DNA of 64,000 nucleotides, from contig OX638344.1 in assembly GCA_951813555.1 (NCBI GenBank), forward strand, positions 1-64,000, written 5' to 3'. Every line of letters begins with the position of its first letter. Positions within the stretch are counted from its first letter, which is position 1. Of this stretch, positions 15,325 through 22,440 are shown piece after piece. The position numbers were made by a program, and so were the translations under genes. The notes beneath the pieces are model-generated. The model ran no database searches. It had not been told where the DNA came from and saw nothing but the letters and a program-made list of their open reading frames with translations. The stretch is from an uncultured Acidimicrobiales bacterium (GTDB taxonomy: Bacteria; Actinomycetota; Acidimicrobiia; Acidimicrobiales; Bin134).

Positions 15325-16308
15325 ATGACACCCACAGTTCGACACCCGCAGGCCGAAGCAGACTCTCTGGTGGGCGACGGCCGCATCGCCCGCGTGCTGG
15401 AGCCATCGCCGCCTACGGTGCTCTCCGGCCCCTGGTTCGCTGACGACCCCGCCGCGGTAGGCGAGGCGGACCAGGCGAACCTCCAGGTAGTGACCCCCAC
15501 CAGCTCTGGCGACCTTCGATGGGCCGATCTGGCCGCAGCCGACGACAAAGTGGCCGCCTTTTGCCAGCCCCGCTGGCTGGCCGACCACAAGGCGCTGTCG
15601 GCGGTACCCGACCACTACCCAGTGCGGCGCGACGACCTCCATCGCTTGGCCTATGGCTTGGTGTCCAACACCCGCAAGGCAGCCAACGGCAAATTCGGCC
15701 TGCGCTGGACCATGGGTGGCTTCGGGACCCCGTTCTTCGGGAATGACATCCAGGTGCGGGTAGAGGACCGCCTGCTGGTGATCCAGCAGGGCGACCGCGT
15801 GTACAGCCGGCCGATCACCACGCTGCGAGACGCGTCCGAGTTCTTGGGGGTCGAGGCCACCAGCGATCAGGCCGAACACGACACCGTGGCGCCGGGCGAC
15901 TTGGACCGTCCTCTGACCGTAGACGAGGAGCTGGTGGCGTTCATCGGCGACTGGTTCGGCATGGCCACCGCCACCTTGGAAGAGCTGCGCTGCACTCCTG
16001 GAGCGGCGGACCCCAGTCGGGTGCAGCTTTGGCCCGGACACTTCGACGTCGCGGTTGAGACCGGCGATGCCGACAGAGATCCGGTCACCCGGGCCACCTA
16101 CGGCGCTTCTCCGGGCGACGCCGCCCATCCCGAGCCCTACCTGTACGTCGGGCCGTGGGGTCCGGTGGATTCAAACGACCCGTTCTGGAACGACACCGCT
16201 TTCACCGGGGCGTCGCTTCCCTACACCGCTCTGGTAGGCAACCCCAATCCCTGCTCCATTGCGCTGGACTTCTACCGTCAGGCCTATTCCCGGCTGACCG
16301 GCAGCTAA
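15325..16308 (+). CDS. Conserved hypothetical protein, 327 aa
   Basis: Soluble-looking protein with no signal peptide or membrane span. Visible patterns include LSGPWFADDPAA near the N-terminus, the aromatic-rich GLRWTMGGFGTPFFGNDIQVRVE in the middle, and the C-terminal VQLWPGHFDVAVE, AHPEPYLYVGPWGP and NPCSIALDFYRQ. The WPGHFD and YLYVGPWG segments look like conserved catalytic or ligand-binding loops, but I cannot assign a family. ATG 15325 is chosen; TAGATT at 15306-15311 may be its -10 with a very short leader. It is divergent from the SDR and overlaps the convergent LLM gene by 4 nt. Confidence 0.65.
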   Translation: MTPTVRHPQAEADSLVGDGRIARVLEPSPPTVLSGPWFADDPAAVGEADQANLQVVTPTSSGDLRWADLAAADDKVAAFCQPRWLADHKALSAVPDHYPVRRDDLHRLAYGLVSNTRKAANGKFGLRWTMGGFGTPFFGNDIQVRVEDRLLVIQQGDRVYSRPITTLRDASEFLGVEATSDQAEHDTVAPGDLDRPLTVDEELVAFIGDWFGMATATLEELRCTPGAADPSRVQLWPGHFDVAVETGDADRDPVTRATYGASPGDAAHPEPYLYVGPWGPVDSNDPFWNDTAFTGASLPYTALVGNPNPCSIALDFYRQAYSRLTGS

Positions 16309-17321
16309 GAGCCAGCGAGAGACTGCACCACCGGAGCAAAGCTGGTGATGGTCTCGGCCAAGCCCTCGGCTGCGGTCGACCGAGCGGTGGCGGCAAGGTT
16401 GAGGCTGGCGCAGGTGAAGCCCATGTCCAGCACGGCGGCCAGCTGATCGGCGCATTCGCCTGGCGTGCCGACGATGGTGAACGCCTCCACCAAGCGGTCG
16501 TCGATCAGGTGGTCCAACTCCGGATCGTCGAACCGATTGTGGTCGAAGTACCAGCCTCGGCTGCGGGCCAGAGCGGCCTCGATAACGGCCATGCGGTCGG
16601 GGTCGGTGTCAAGCTCGGGAGGGCGAATGAGGGTCAGATAGTGGGCGGCGTAGCGCTTTACGCTCCTCCGGGCCAGATCGCCATCCTCCGAACAGCACAG
16701 CGTGAGTCGGGGGGCGGTCTCGAAGTCGTCCAGGGTACGTCCGGCCCGGGCCGCGCCCTCAGCCAGCCAAACCCGGTAGGTGTCGGCCAAGTCGGCCGAA
16801 AGGAAGCGCCCGCCTACCAGAGCGATATCGGCCACCTCGCCGGCCAGGTGCATGACCTGGGGGCTTCTCGTGCCGATTGAGATGGGCACCGGATGAGCGG
16901 CGGGGCGGATCAACCGCTCGCCGCCAACTTCTCCCCCGGCCAGCAGCGTGCGGATGTCGGCCACCGCCTGGCGCAGCGCAGCCACTGGCTTGGGATAGTC
17001 GATGCCCAACGGCTCCAATCCGGCACCTACCCCCAGCCCGCAGAAAGCCCGGCCGGGAGCGATGTCGTCCAATGTGGCCAGGGCACCGGCCAGCACCACC
17101 GGATGGCGGGTGTAGGGATTGGTGACCATTGCCCCCACTGCGATGCGATGAGTGGCCTGGGCACAAAGGGCCTGAAGCATGAAGCAGTCGGGCCAGAACA
17201 CCACGTCGGAGATCCCCAGCCGGGCAAATCCGGCCTCCTCAGCCAACTGGGCCAGCCGCACCGCCTCAGCGGTGCTCATTCCCGGGCTGATCTCAGCTTC
17301 GAGGGTGGTGCTCACAGCCAT
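16305..17321 (-). CDS. LLM class (F420-type) flavin-dependent oxidoreductase
   Basis: 338 residues, TIM-barrel luciferase-like monooxygenase family. Motifs: EISPGMSTAEAVRLAQLAEEAGFARLGISD at the N-terminus, VGAMVTNPYTRHPVVLAGALATLDDIAPGRAFCGLGVG, and VPISIGTRSPQVMHLAGEVADIALVGG. These resemble the methylene-tetrahydromethanopterin reductase branch, which uses coenzyme F420. The ATG at 17321 is taken as start. GTG 17315, two codons later, is possible because TACAGT lies 9 nt before it. Substrate unknown. It is separated from the upstream iron locus by a strong hairpin. Confidence 0.88.
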   Translation of the reverse strand: MAVSTTLEAEISPGMSTAEAVRLAQLAEEAGFARLGISDVVFWPDCFMLQALCAQATHRIAVGAMVTNPYTRHPVVLAGALATLDDIAPGRAFCGLGVGAGLEPLGIDYPKPVAALRQAVADIRTLLAGGEVGGERLIRPAAHPVPISIGTRSPQVMHLAGEVADIALVGGRFLSADLADTYRVWLAEGAARAGRTLDDFETAPRLTLCCSEDGDLARRSVKRYAAHYLTLIRPPELDTDPDRMAVIEAALARSRGWYFDHNRFDDPELDHLIDDRLVEAFTIVGTPGECADQLAAVLDMGFTCASLNLAATARSTAAEGLAETITSFAPVVQSLAGS

Positions 17322-17345
17322 AGGACTGTAGCCCGAGCAGGAATT

Positions 17346-17380
17346 TGGGCAGGCCGGCCACACCCAGACCGGCCTGCCCA
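17346..17380 (-). terminator. Strong 12-bp stem hairpin
   Basis: TGGGCAGGCCGG (17346-17357) and CCGGCCTGCCCA (17369-17380) form a perfect 12-bp stem with an 11-nt loop, 13 nt after the stop of the lipoprotein gene in its direction of transcription. It probably ends the haem/iron operon. There is no long T tract. Confidence 0.65.
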
Positions 17381-17392
17381 GATCGGGTCAGC

Positions 17393-18028
17393 TCACAAGC
17401 ACGGTGCGCGGGCTGAGGCCAGGAATCCGCAGTAGGTTTCTCGGCTGACAGTCCAAGTTCCATCCACCAGCTGGACCTCGCCGGTCAGATCTTCGTAAGT
17501 GGCAACGCCTCCGAACAAGACGTTGTAGGTGATGGTGGCAGCATCGCCGACGACTTCGGCTGCGGTGGGCTCCAGGGTGATCCCGCCCACGCCTTCTCCG
17601 GCCGCGGCATAGCCTGCGTTGCTGGATTCCAAGGAGGCGGAATCCACCAGATGGGGTGCTTTTTCGGAGAAATCCAAGGCTGAGTCGAAGACCACAGACC
17701 ACGCCTCCATGGCCGCTTCGTCGTCAGGCAGCGCAGAACTGGCCGCGGCAGTAGCAACAGGAGTCATTGACGCTGTTGGCGTGGGTGTGGCGGTGTGGGT
17801 GGCCGTCGCTGTCGCTGTGTGCGAAGGCGTCGCCGACGCGCTCGGTGTGGCCGACCCATGCGGCGTCGCCGACGCGCTCGGTGATCCTGATGCCCCCGGT
17901 GTTCCTGATGGGTCTAGGACATTCGTAACCCTCGCCGGGTCGCCACCGTCGTCGCCGCAGGCGGCGGCGATCAATGCGACAGCCGAGACAACAGTCATCC
18001 ACCATCGTGGGTTCCGCAACCTCTTCAT
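17393..18028 (-). CDS. Lipoprotein with Ser/Thr/Pro/Ala repeat linker
   Basis: 211 residues. The ATG at 18028 overlaps the stop of the haem oxygenase gene (ATGA), implying translational coupling. Signal peptide MKRLRNPRWWMTVVSAVALIAAAC ends in a lipidation Cys24. Residues 35-95 are a repetitive linker (PSASATP, TATATHTATPTPT). The C-terminal 115 residues form a small domain (EEAMEAWSVVFDSALDFSEKAPHLVDSASLES...) with a Cys near each of YCGF and APCL, which could form a disulfide. It is anchored outside the membrane. Its place in the haem/iron unit suggests a role in iron or haem acquisition, but I do not recognise the domain. Confidence 0.7.
   Translation of the reverse strand: MKRLRNPRWWMTVVSAVALIAAACGDDGGDPARVTNVLDPSGTPGASGSPSASATPHGSATPSASATPSHTATATATHTATPTPTASMTPVATAAASSALPDDEAAMEAWSVVFDSALDFSEKAPHLVDSASLESSNAGYAAAGEGVGGITLEPTAAEVVGDAATITYNVLFGGVATYEDLTGEVQLVDGTWTVSRETYCGFLASARAPCL
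17826..17883. repeat. 22-bp direct repeat in lipoprotein linker
   Basis: The 22-bp sequence at 17826-17847 recurs exactly at 17862-17883. It encodes the repeated PSASATP units of the lipoprotein linker. Confidence 0.8.
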
Positions 18029-18351
18029 TGCCCTGCCCCTTTGACGACGGCCGGTCCTGCTCTGAGAACGACGTCGAAGCTCAACAACTCGGCCCCATGG
18101 GCCACCGGCCGGCTGCTGGCCTCGGCGTGGCCTCGGGCGAACGCAGGCGACCGCACCCAAGCCAGGAAATCCTCCTCGCTGGACCAGCGGGTATACACGT
18201 ACCAGGTATTCCCTTCAGCAGGCCGGAGGAGTTCGAACCCCTCAAAACCCGCCATGGTCTCCACTTCGCCAATCCGCTGTTCAAAACGACGCAGCAGTTC
18301 GTCGCCAGAACCCTCAGGCACTGTGATGGCGTTGATTCGCACGATGGTCAT
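18025..18351 (-). CDS. MhuD-like haem-degrading monooxygenase
   Basis: 108 residues, single ABM-type ferredoxin-like fold. It lines up with mycobacterial MhuD along its length: MTIVRINAITVPEG, FEGFELLRP, and SSEEDFLAWV. The haem-enzyme residues Asn7, Trp65 and His75 correspond to MhuD Asn7, Trp66 and (with a one-residue shift) the haem-ligand His75. It should open haem to release iron, probably as a mycobilin- or staphylobilin-like product. The ATG at 18351 has AAAGGAG 8 nt upstream; an upstream in-frame ATG lacks this. It follows the HmuT-like gene by 84 nt and overlaps the lipoprotein gene by 4 nt. Haem degradation after import is the clear contextual role. Confidence 0.87.
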   Translation of the reverse strand: MTIVRINAITVPEGSGDELLRRFEQRIGEVETMAGFEGFELLRPAEGNTWYVYTRWSSEEDFLAWVRSPAFARGHAEASSRPVAHGAELLSFDVVLRAGPAVVKGAGQ

Positions 18352-18435
18352 TAGTTGCTCTCCTTTGTGTTGGTTGTATGGGTATGAGATTGATCGAGGT
18401 CGGGATAACTGCGGGCAGCTCAAGACTCCGAGTGG

Positions 18436-19548
18436 TCATGAATCCTCCTTCTGGTCGGACGATGGCGTGACAATCACGGCACTGAGGTCATCACGAAGCT
18501 GGGCGAGCATTTCGGCGGTTCTGGGGCCGTTGCCCAGCAGGAGCTGGTCGTCGTAGGCCAACACCTGTCGGTTGAGCCCGGCGGGGGTCTGTCCGAGCCC
18601 ACCGATCTCCAGCAGCCCGTCCACGCCTCCCACCGACTCGAGTCCGGCCTCGGGCACCAGCAGCACATCGGGTGCGGCGGCCAGGATGGCTTCGGCGGAA
18701 ATGGGCGCGCTGCTCTCGATCCCCATTTCCTCGGAGACATCCACTCCCCCAGCCGAATTGATGAGCCAGCGTGTGTTGGCCGATTCACCCAGCACCAGCT
18801 GCGCCACCGTGCCCCGCACATAGAGAGCCACCACTCGGGGACGGTCGCCGTCATAGTCGGGCGGCACGGAGGCCTCGGCTATGGCGGCGTCGAGGGCGTC
18901 GGCCATCTCCTCACCCCGCTGGGGGATGCCCAGGGCCGCGGCCACCGCCCTAATTTTCAGTCCCGCGCCGGTGGGAGTGGCCTCGCTGGGCAGGATGACC
19001 AGCGGATAGCCCAGTCGGCGCATGTCGTCTAGCGCTTCAGGAGGCCCGGCGATGTCGGTGGCCAACAAGAGAGTGGGGGCGAACGAGGCCACCGTCTCGG
19101 CCGACAAGGCCCGCTGGTAGCCGATCTCGGGCAGGGCATCGGCCTCGGGGGGATAGGTGGCCGACAAGTCGGTGGCCACCACGTTTTCGCCCAACCCAAG
19201 GGCGAAAACCACCTCGGCCACATCGCCGTCGAGGGGGATGATCCTCTCGATTGATTCGATGGTGATCTCCGCGCCGGTTTCGTCCTCCACCGTCAACGGC
19301 AGCGTCGGCGGTCCATCGACTTCGGGAGCCCCCGTCGGCGGGGCCACGGTGGGAGAAGCGGTGGCGACAACGGTGGGAGAAGCAGGAGCTGAAGGTGTGG
19401 CGGAGGCCCGAAGCGGCTCAGAAGCAGCTTGCTTGACGGGGGATTCGCTGTCTGCGCAGCCAGCCACAGCCAACGCAAAAACTGCGACCAACAGCACTCG
19501 TGTTGCCCACGCTTGAACTAGCTGACCCGCTCCGGCACCTCCGGCCAT
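18436..19548 (-). CDS. hmuT: HmuT-like haem ABC transporter substrate-binding lipoprotein
   Basis: 370 residues. Lipobox VAGC with Cys31, then a Ser/Thr/Ala/Pro linker (about 35-75). The remaining class III periplasmic-binding fold has the HmuT signature: IIPLDGDVAEVVFALGLGENVVATDLSATYPPEADALPEIGYQRALSAETVASFAPTLLLAT. It binds haem or a related chelate outside the membrane and delivers it to the permeases encoded upstream. A 14-bp palindrome overlaps the predicted -10 (TAACAT) that lies 6 nt before the ATG, so it probably has its own iron-regulated leaderless promoter within the operon. It is followed by the MhuD-like gene, which strengthens haem as ligand. Confidence 0.87.
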   Translation of the reverse strand: MAGGAGAGQLVQAWATRVLLVAVFALAVAGCADSESPVKQAASEPLRASATPSAPASPTVVATASPTVAPPTGAPEVDGPPTLPLTVEDETGAEITIESIERIIPLDGDVAEVVFALGLGENVVATDLSATYPPEADALPEIGYQRALSAETVASFAPTLLLATDIAGPPEALDDMRRLGYPLVILPSEATPTGAGLKIRAVAAALGIPQRGEEMADALDAAIAEASVPPDYDGDRPRVVALYVRGTVAQLVLGESANTRWLINSAGGVDVSEEMGIESSAPISAEAILAAAPDVLLVPEAGLESVGGVDGLLEIGGLGQTPAGLNRQVLAYDDQLLLGNGPRTAEMLAQLRDDLSAVIVTPSSDQKEDS

Positions 19549-19554
19549 GCATGG

Positions 19555-19571
19555 ATGTTAGGTATACCTAA
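19555..19571 (-). promoter_or_regulatory. Iron-box-like palindrome over a leaderless -10
   Basis: TTAGGTATACCTAA at 19558-19571 is a perfect 14-bp palindrome with the AGGT/ACCT arms of DtxR/IdeR boxes, though its centre is shorter than the 19-bp consensus. The minus-strand -10 TAACAT (19560-19555), 6 nt before the ATG at 19548, overlaps it. A bound metal-dependent repressor would block polymerase. Confidence 0.6.
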
Positions 19572-19590
19572 ATATTTTTACAAACCGTGG

Positions 19591-20397
19591 CTAATAGTTA
19601 TGCCGGTAGGGGATGCACAGCGGTGTATCGGTAACCGGGCAGGAGATCACGCTGACCTTGAGACCGAAGACTCTCTCAATCAGTTCGGCGGTCACCACCT
19701 CGGTTGGGCGACCAGCGGCTTCGATTCGCCCATCAGCAAGGGCAATGATGTGGGAGGCATAGCGGCAAGCTTGGTTGAGGTCGTGCAGCACCATCACCAC
19801 CGTGCGCTTCTCGGTCTGGTTGAGCCGGGCTAGAAGGTCCAGCATCTCCACTTGGTGGGCGATGTCCAAGAAGGTTGTGGGCTCGTCGAGCAGCATCATG
19901 GGGGCGTCTTGGGCCAATGCCATGGCAATCCACGCCCGCTGGCGCTGACCGCCCGACAATTCGTCGACGGCCCGGCTGCGCAACTCAACCAGACCGGTCA
20001 GCTTGAGAGCCTGCTCCACCGCCTGCTCGTCGGTCTTGGACCATTGGTCGAAGAGGCGCTGATGGGGATAGCGCCCCCGGCGTACAAGGTCCTCAACCTG
20101 GACTCCGTCGGGTGCCCGGGGGGACTGGGGAAGCAAACCGAGACGAGCGGCCACCGAGCGGGTGGGCAGGCGGCATATGTCGGCGCCATCGAGGTAGACC
20201 GCGCCCTCGGTGGCCCTCAGCAACCGGGCCAGTGCCCGCAGCAGCGTGGACTTGCCGGAGGCGTTGGCCCCTACGATGGCCGTGATTTCGCCCGTGGGTA
20301 TCTCGGCGGTGAGATCCTTCACCACCGGAGGCCCTCCGTAGTCGGCGAACAGTCGCTCAGCCCTCAGCGTGGGGCTGGGTTTCTGGTCAGGCCGCAC
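19591..20397 (-). CDS. FecE/FepC/HmuV-type iron ABC transporter ATPase
   Basis: 268 residues. Walker A GANASGKST (43-51), signature LSGGQRQR (about residue 144), Walker B MMLLDEPTTFLD and the H-loop VMVLHDLNQA are intact. GLLPQSP after the Q-loop is typical of ferric siderophore/haem ATPases. It energises the two adjacent FecCD permeases on the cytoplasmic side. GTG start at 20397 lies inside the end of the upstream permease gene (11-nt overlap). An insertion 42 nt downstream holds an operator-like palindrome before the binding-protein gene. Confidence 0.93.
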   Translation of the reverse strand: MRPDQKPSPTLRAERLFADYGGPPVVKDLTAEIPTGEITAIVGANASGKSTLLRALARLLRATEGAVYLDGADICRLPTRSVAARLGLLPQSPRAPDGVQVEDLVRRGRYPHQRLFDQWSKTDEQAVEQALKLTGLVELRSRAVDELSGGQRQRAWIAMALAQDAPMMLLDEPTTFLDIAHQVEMLDLLARLNQTEKRTVVMVLHDLNQACRYASHIIALADGRIEAAGRPTEVVTAELIERVFGLKVSVISCPVTDTPLCIPYRHNY

Positions 20398-21367
20398 GAT
20401 TGAACCTTCTCAGCACAAACAGCAGATACGGCCCGCCCGCTGCGGCGGTCACTACTCCGGCGGGCAACACCGTCGGGGCGAAGAGGCGCTGGGCCACCAA
20501 GTCAGCCGACAGCAGCATGACCGCCCCCAACAGGGCCGTCAGCAGTAGCACTCCCCCGGAGAGGGTGCCGGCCAGCGCTCGGGCCACATGGGGGACTAGC
20601 AGCGCGACAAAGCCAAGTGGTCCGACCACGGCTACTACGACGGCGGCCAGGCCGCAGCCCACAGTGATAACCGCTAGGCGGCTCCGCTCCAGGCCTACCC
20701 CCAAGGCAAGGGCCATATCGTCACCCAGCTGCATGACCCGCAGTCGCCGGATGAGCAAGAACGCCACCGGCAGCAGCACCGCCAGGCCGATGACGAGGGT
20801 CCGGGCGTCGCTCCAGGACGAGGACGACAGAGTCCCAGCCTGCCAGCGGGCTGCGGCACTCACCCTCTCTATGGGAAACCGCACCAGCAGGTAGGTGATC
20901 ACTGCGGTGAGCAGGGCGTTGATACCGATGCCGACCAACACCAGCCGACCGCCGCTGAATCCTCGCCGCCAAGACAACACGAAGATGAGCCCAGCGGTTC
21001 CCACGGCTCCGGCAAAAGCGGCGTAGGGCAGCCACTGGGTGTCCAAACCGATGGCGAGAATGGCGACCGCGCAGGCCGCCGCCCCGGTATCGATCCCGAT
21101 GATGTCGGGCGACACCAGCGGATTGTCGATCAGGGCCTGGAACAGCGCACCGGAAACCGCCAGACAGATCCCGGCCAAAACGGCTACGACTACCCGGGGA
21201 AACCGCAGAGTGTTGATCACGAAGTCGAACTCCCCGCCGCGATCCCAGATAGCGGTGGCGATAGCCGAGCGGGCTGAAGCGGGGAAGTCCCCGACAACCA
21301 AGCCGACAACCGCCAGTGCCAAGATTGCAGCTGCCGATGCGGTGCACAAGCGCGCTGTCTGGGTCAC
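20387..21367 (-). CDS. FecCD-family iron transporter permease (second subunit)
   Basis: 326 residues, about nine to ten membrane spans. Contains the FecCD signature GALFQALIDNPLVSPDIIGIDTGAA and the C-terminal coupling region GLVPHVAR-type (FVALLVPHVARALAGTL). The ATGA-type overlap (GTGA, 4 nt) with the upstream permease and the 11-nt overlap with the ATPase indicate one transcript. Two different FecCD permeases in tandem imply a heterodimeric FepD/FepG-like channel for ferric siderophore or haem across the cytoplasmic membrane. Confidence 0.92.
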   Translation of the reverse strand: MTQTARLCTASAAAILALAVVGLVVGDFPASARSAIATAIWDRGGEFDFVINTLRFPRVVVAVLAGICLAVSGALFQALIDNPLVSPDIIGIDTGAAACAVAILAIGLDTQWLPYAAFAGAVGTAGLIFVLSWRRGFSGGRLVLVGIGINALLTAVITYLLVRFPIERVSAAARWQAGTLSSSSWSDARTLVIGLAVLLPVAFLLIRRLRVMQLGDDMALALGVGLERSRLAVITVGCGLAAVVVAVVGPLGFVALLVPHVARALAGTLSGGVLLLTALLGAVMLLSADLVAQRLFAPTVLPAGVVTAAAGGPYLLFVLRRFNRAA

Positions 21368-22380
21368 AACTGGGCCAACTTCGTGCCCCGCACCAGGTAG
21401 ATCAAAAACGGCGCTCCCACCGCGGCGCAGACAATCCCAACCTGAAGCTCAGTAGGCGCGACGATCAGCCGTCCGACGACGTCGGCCCCTAGCAGCATGC
21501 ACGGACCGAGAATGGCCGAGTAAAGGATGATCCACCGGTAGTCGGGGCCGACCACCGAGCGGACGATGTGGGGCACAGCCAGCCCGACGAACGCCACCGG
21601 GCCGGCCATGGCTACCGCGGAGCCGGCCAGCGCAACCACACACAGCCCGGCGATGGCCCGAACCAGCGCGGTGCGCTGGCCGAGCCCGGTTGCCACTTCT
21701 TCGCCCAGGCTCAGGGCATTCACCTGACGCCCCATAAACAGGGCTACCACCAGTGCAACAGCGATCACCGGCAACAGCAGCTCGACCTCTTCGGTGCCCC
21801 GCCCGGAGATAGAGCCGGCCAACCAGAATCGGGCTTGATCCAGCGTCTCCAAGTCGAGCAGCAGCAGTGCTGCCGTCCACGATCCCAACAAGGCGCTGAC
21901 TACCGCGCCAGCCAGGGCCAGCTTCACCGGGGTGGGACCGCCAGCACCCGCCGAGGCCACCAAATACACCAGCACCGTGGCGCCCAAGGCACCGGCGAAT
22001 GCAAACCACACATAACCGGCCGGTGTGGTGATCCCCGCGCTGTAGATGGCGGTCACCACCGCGAACGCCGCCCCCGCGTTGGTGCCCAAGATTCCCGGTG
22101 CCCCCAGCGGATTTCGGGTAACTCCCTGAGTGAGCGCTCCGGCCACGGCGAAGCCTGCCCCGGCCAGCATGCCGATGATAGTTCTGGGCACCCTCAGCTC
22201 CCGCACTACAACCTGCCCCTGGTCGCTTCGGTCGTAATCCCAGATGGCGTCCCAGACCGTGGCAATGTCGATACCAAGGACGCCATAGCGCAAACTGAGC
22301 AGCCCGACGCAAAACAGCAGCGCCCCGGCCAGGGGCAGGCTGACGGCGTGACACCGCAGCACCGAGCGACCTGACCCCAC
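21364..22380 (-). CDS. FecCD-family iron transporter permease (first subunit)
   Basis: 338 residues, about nine to ten membrane spans, FecCD family. Signature GALTQGVTRNPLGAPGILGTNAGAAFAVV and C-terminal FVGLAVPHIVRSVVGPDYR are clear. It is the first gene of the iron unit. GTG at 22380 is chosen because TACACT is 6 nt upstream, giving a leaderless start; GTG 22362 (residue 7) is an alternative. An iron-box-like sequence covers the -10. Works with the next permease and ATPase. Confidence 0.92.
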   Translation of the reverse strand: MGSGRSVLRCHAVSLPLAGALLFCVGLLSLRYGVLGIDIATVWDAIWDYDRSDQGQVVVRELRVPRTIIGMLAGAGFAVAGALTQGVTRNPLGAPGILGTNAGAAFAVVTAIYSAGITTPAGYVWFAFAGALGATVLVYLVASAGAGGPTPVKLALAGAVVSALLGSWTAALLLLDLETLDQARFWLAGSISGRGTEEVELLLPVIAVALVVALFMGRQVNALSLGEEVATGLGQRTALVRAIAGLCVVALAGSAVAMAGPVAFVGLAVPHIVRSVVGPDYRWIILYSAILGPCMLLGADVVGRLIVAPTELQVGIVCAAVGAPFLIYLVRGTKLAQL

Positions 22381-22386
22381 GTGTCA

Positions 22387-22404
22387 AGTGTAAAGCTAAC
22401 TTAA
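22387..22404 (-). promoter_or_regulatory. Leaderless promoter with iron-box-like operator
   Basis: On the minus strand TACACT (22392-22387) ends 6 nt before the GTG at 22380. The overlapping TTAAGTTAGCTTTA (22404-22391) resembles one side and centre of the DtxR/IdeR box (TTAGGTTAG core). Iron-dependent repression of the uptake operon is therefore likely. Confidence 0.5.
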
Positions 22405-22440
22405 CAGTAGATGACAAGCGGGCTGAGATTACCCCGGAAG

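Noticed and set aside
15217..16128. Long N-terminal extension of the SDR at 14431
   Set aside because: Overlaps the divergent 327-aa gene; the ATG at 15216 has a good Shine-Dalgarno sequence and starts directly at the Rossmann fold.
17776..17890. Possible CRISPR-like or regulatory repeat
   Set aside because: The repeat is in frame, encodes a Ser/Ala/Thr/Pro linker and lacks spacers of constant size.
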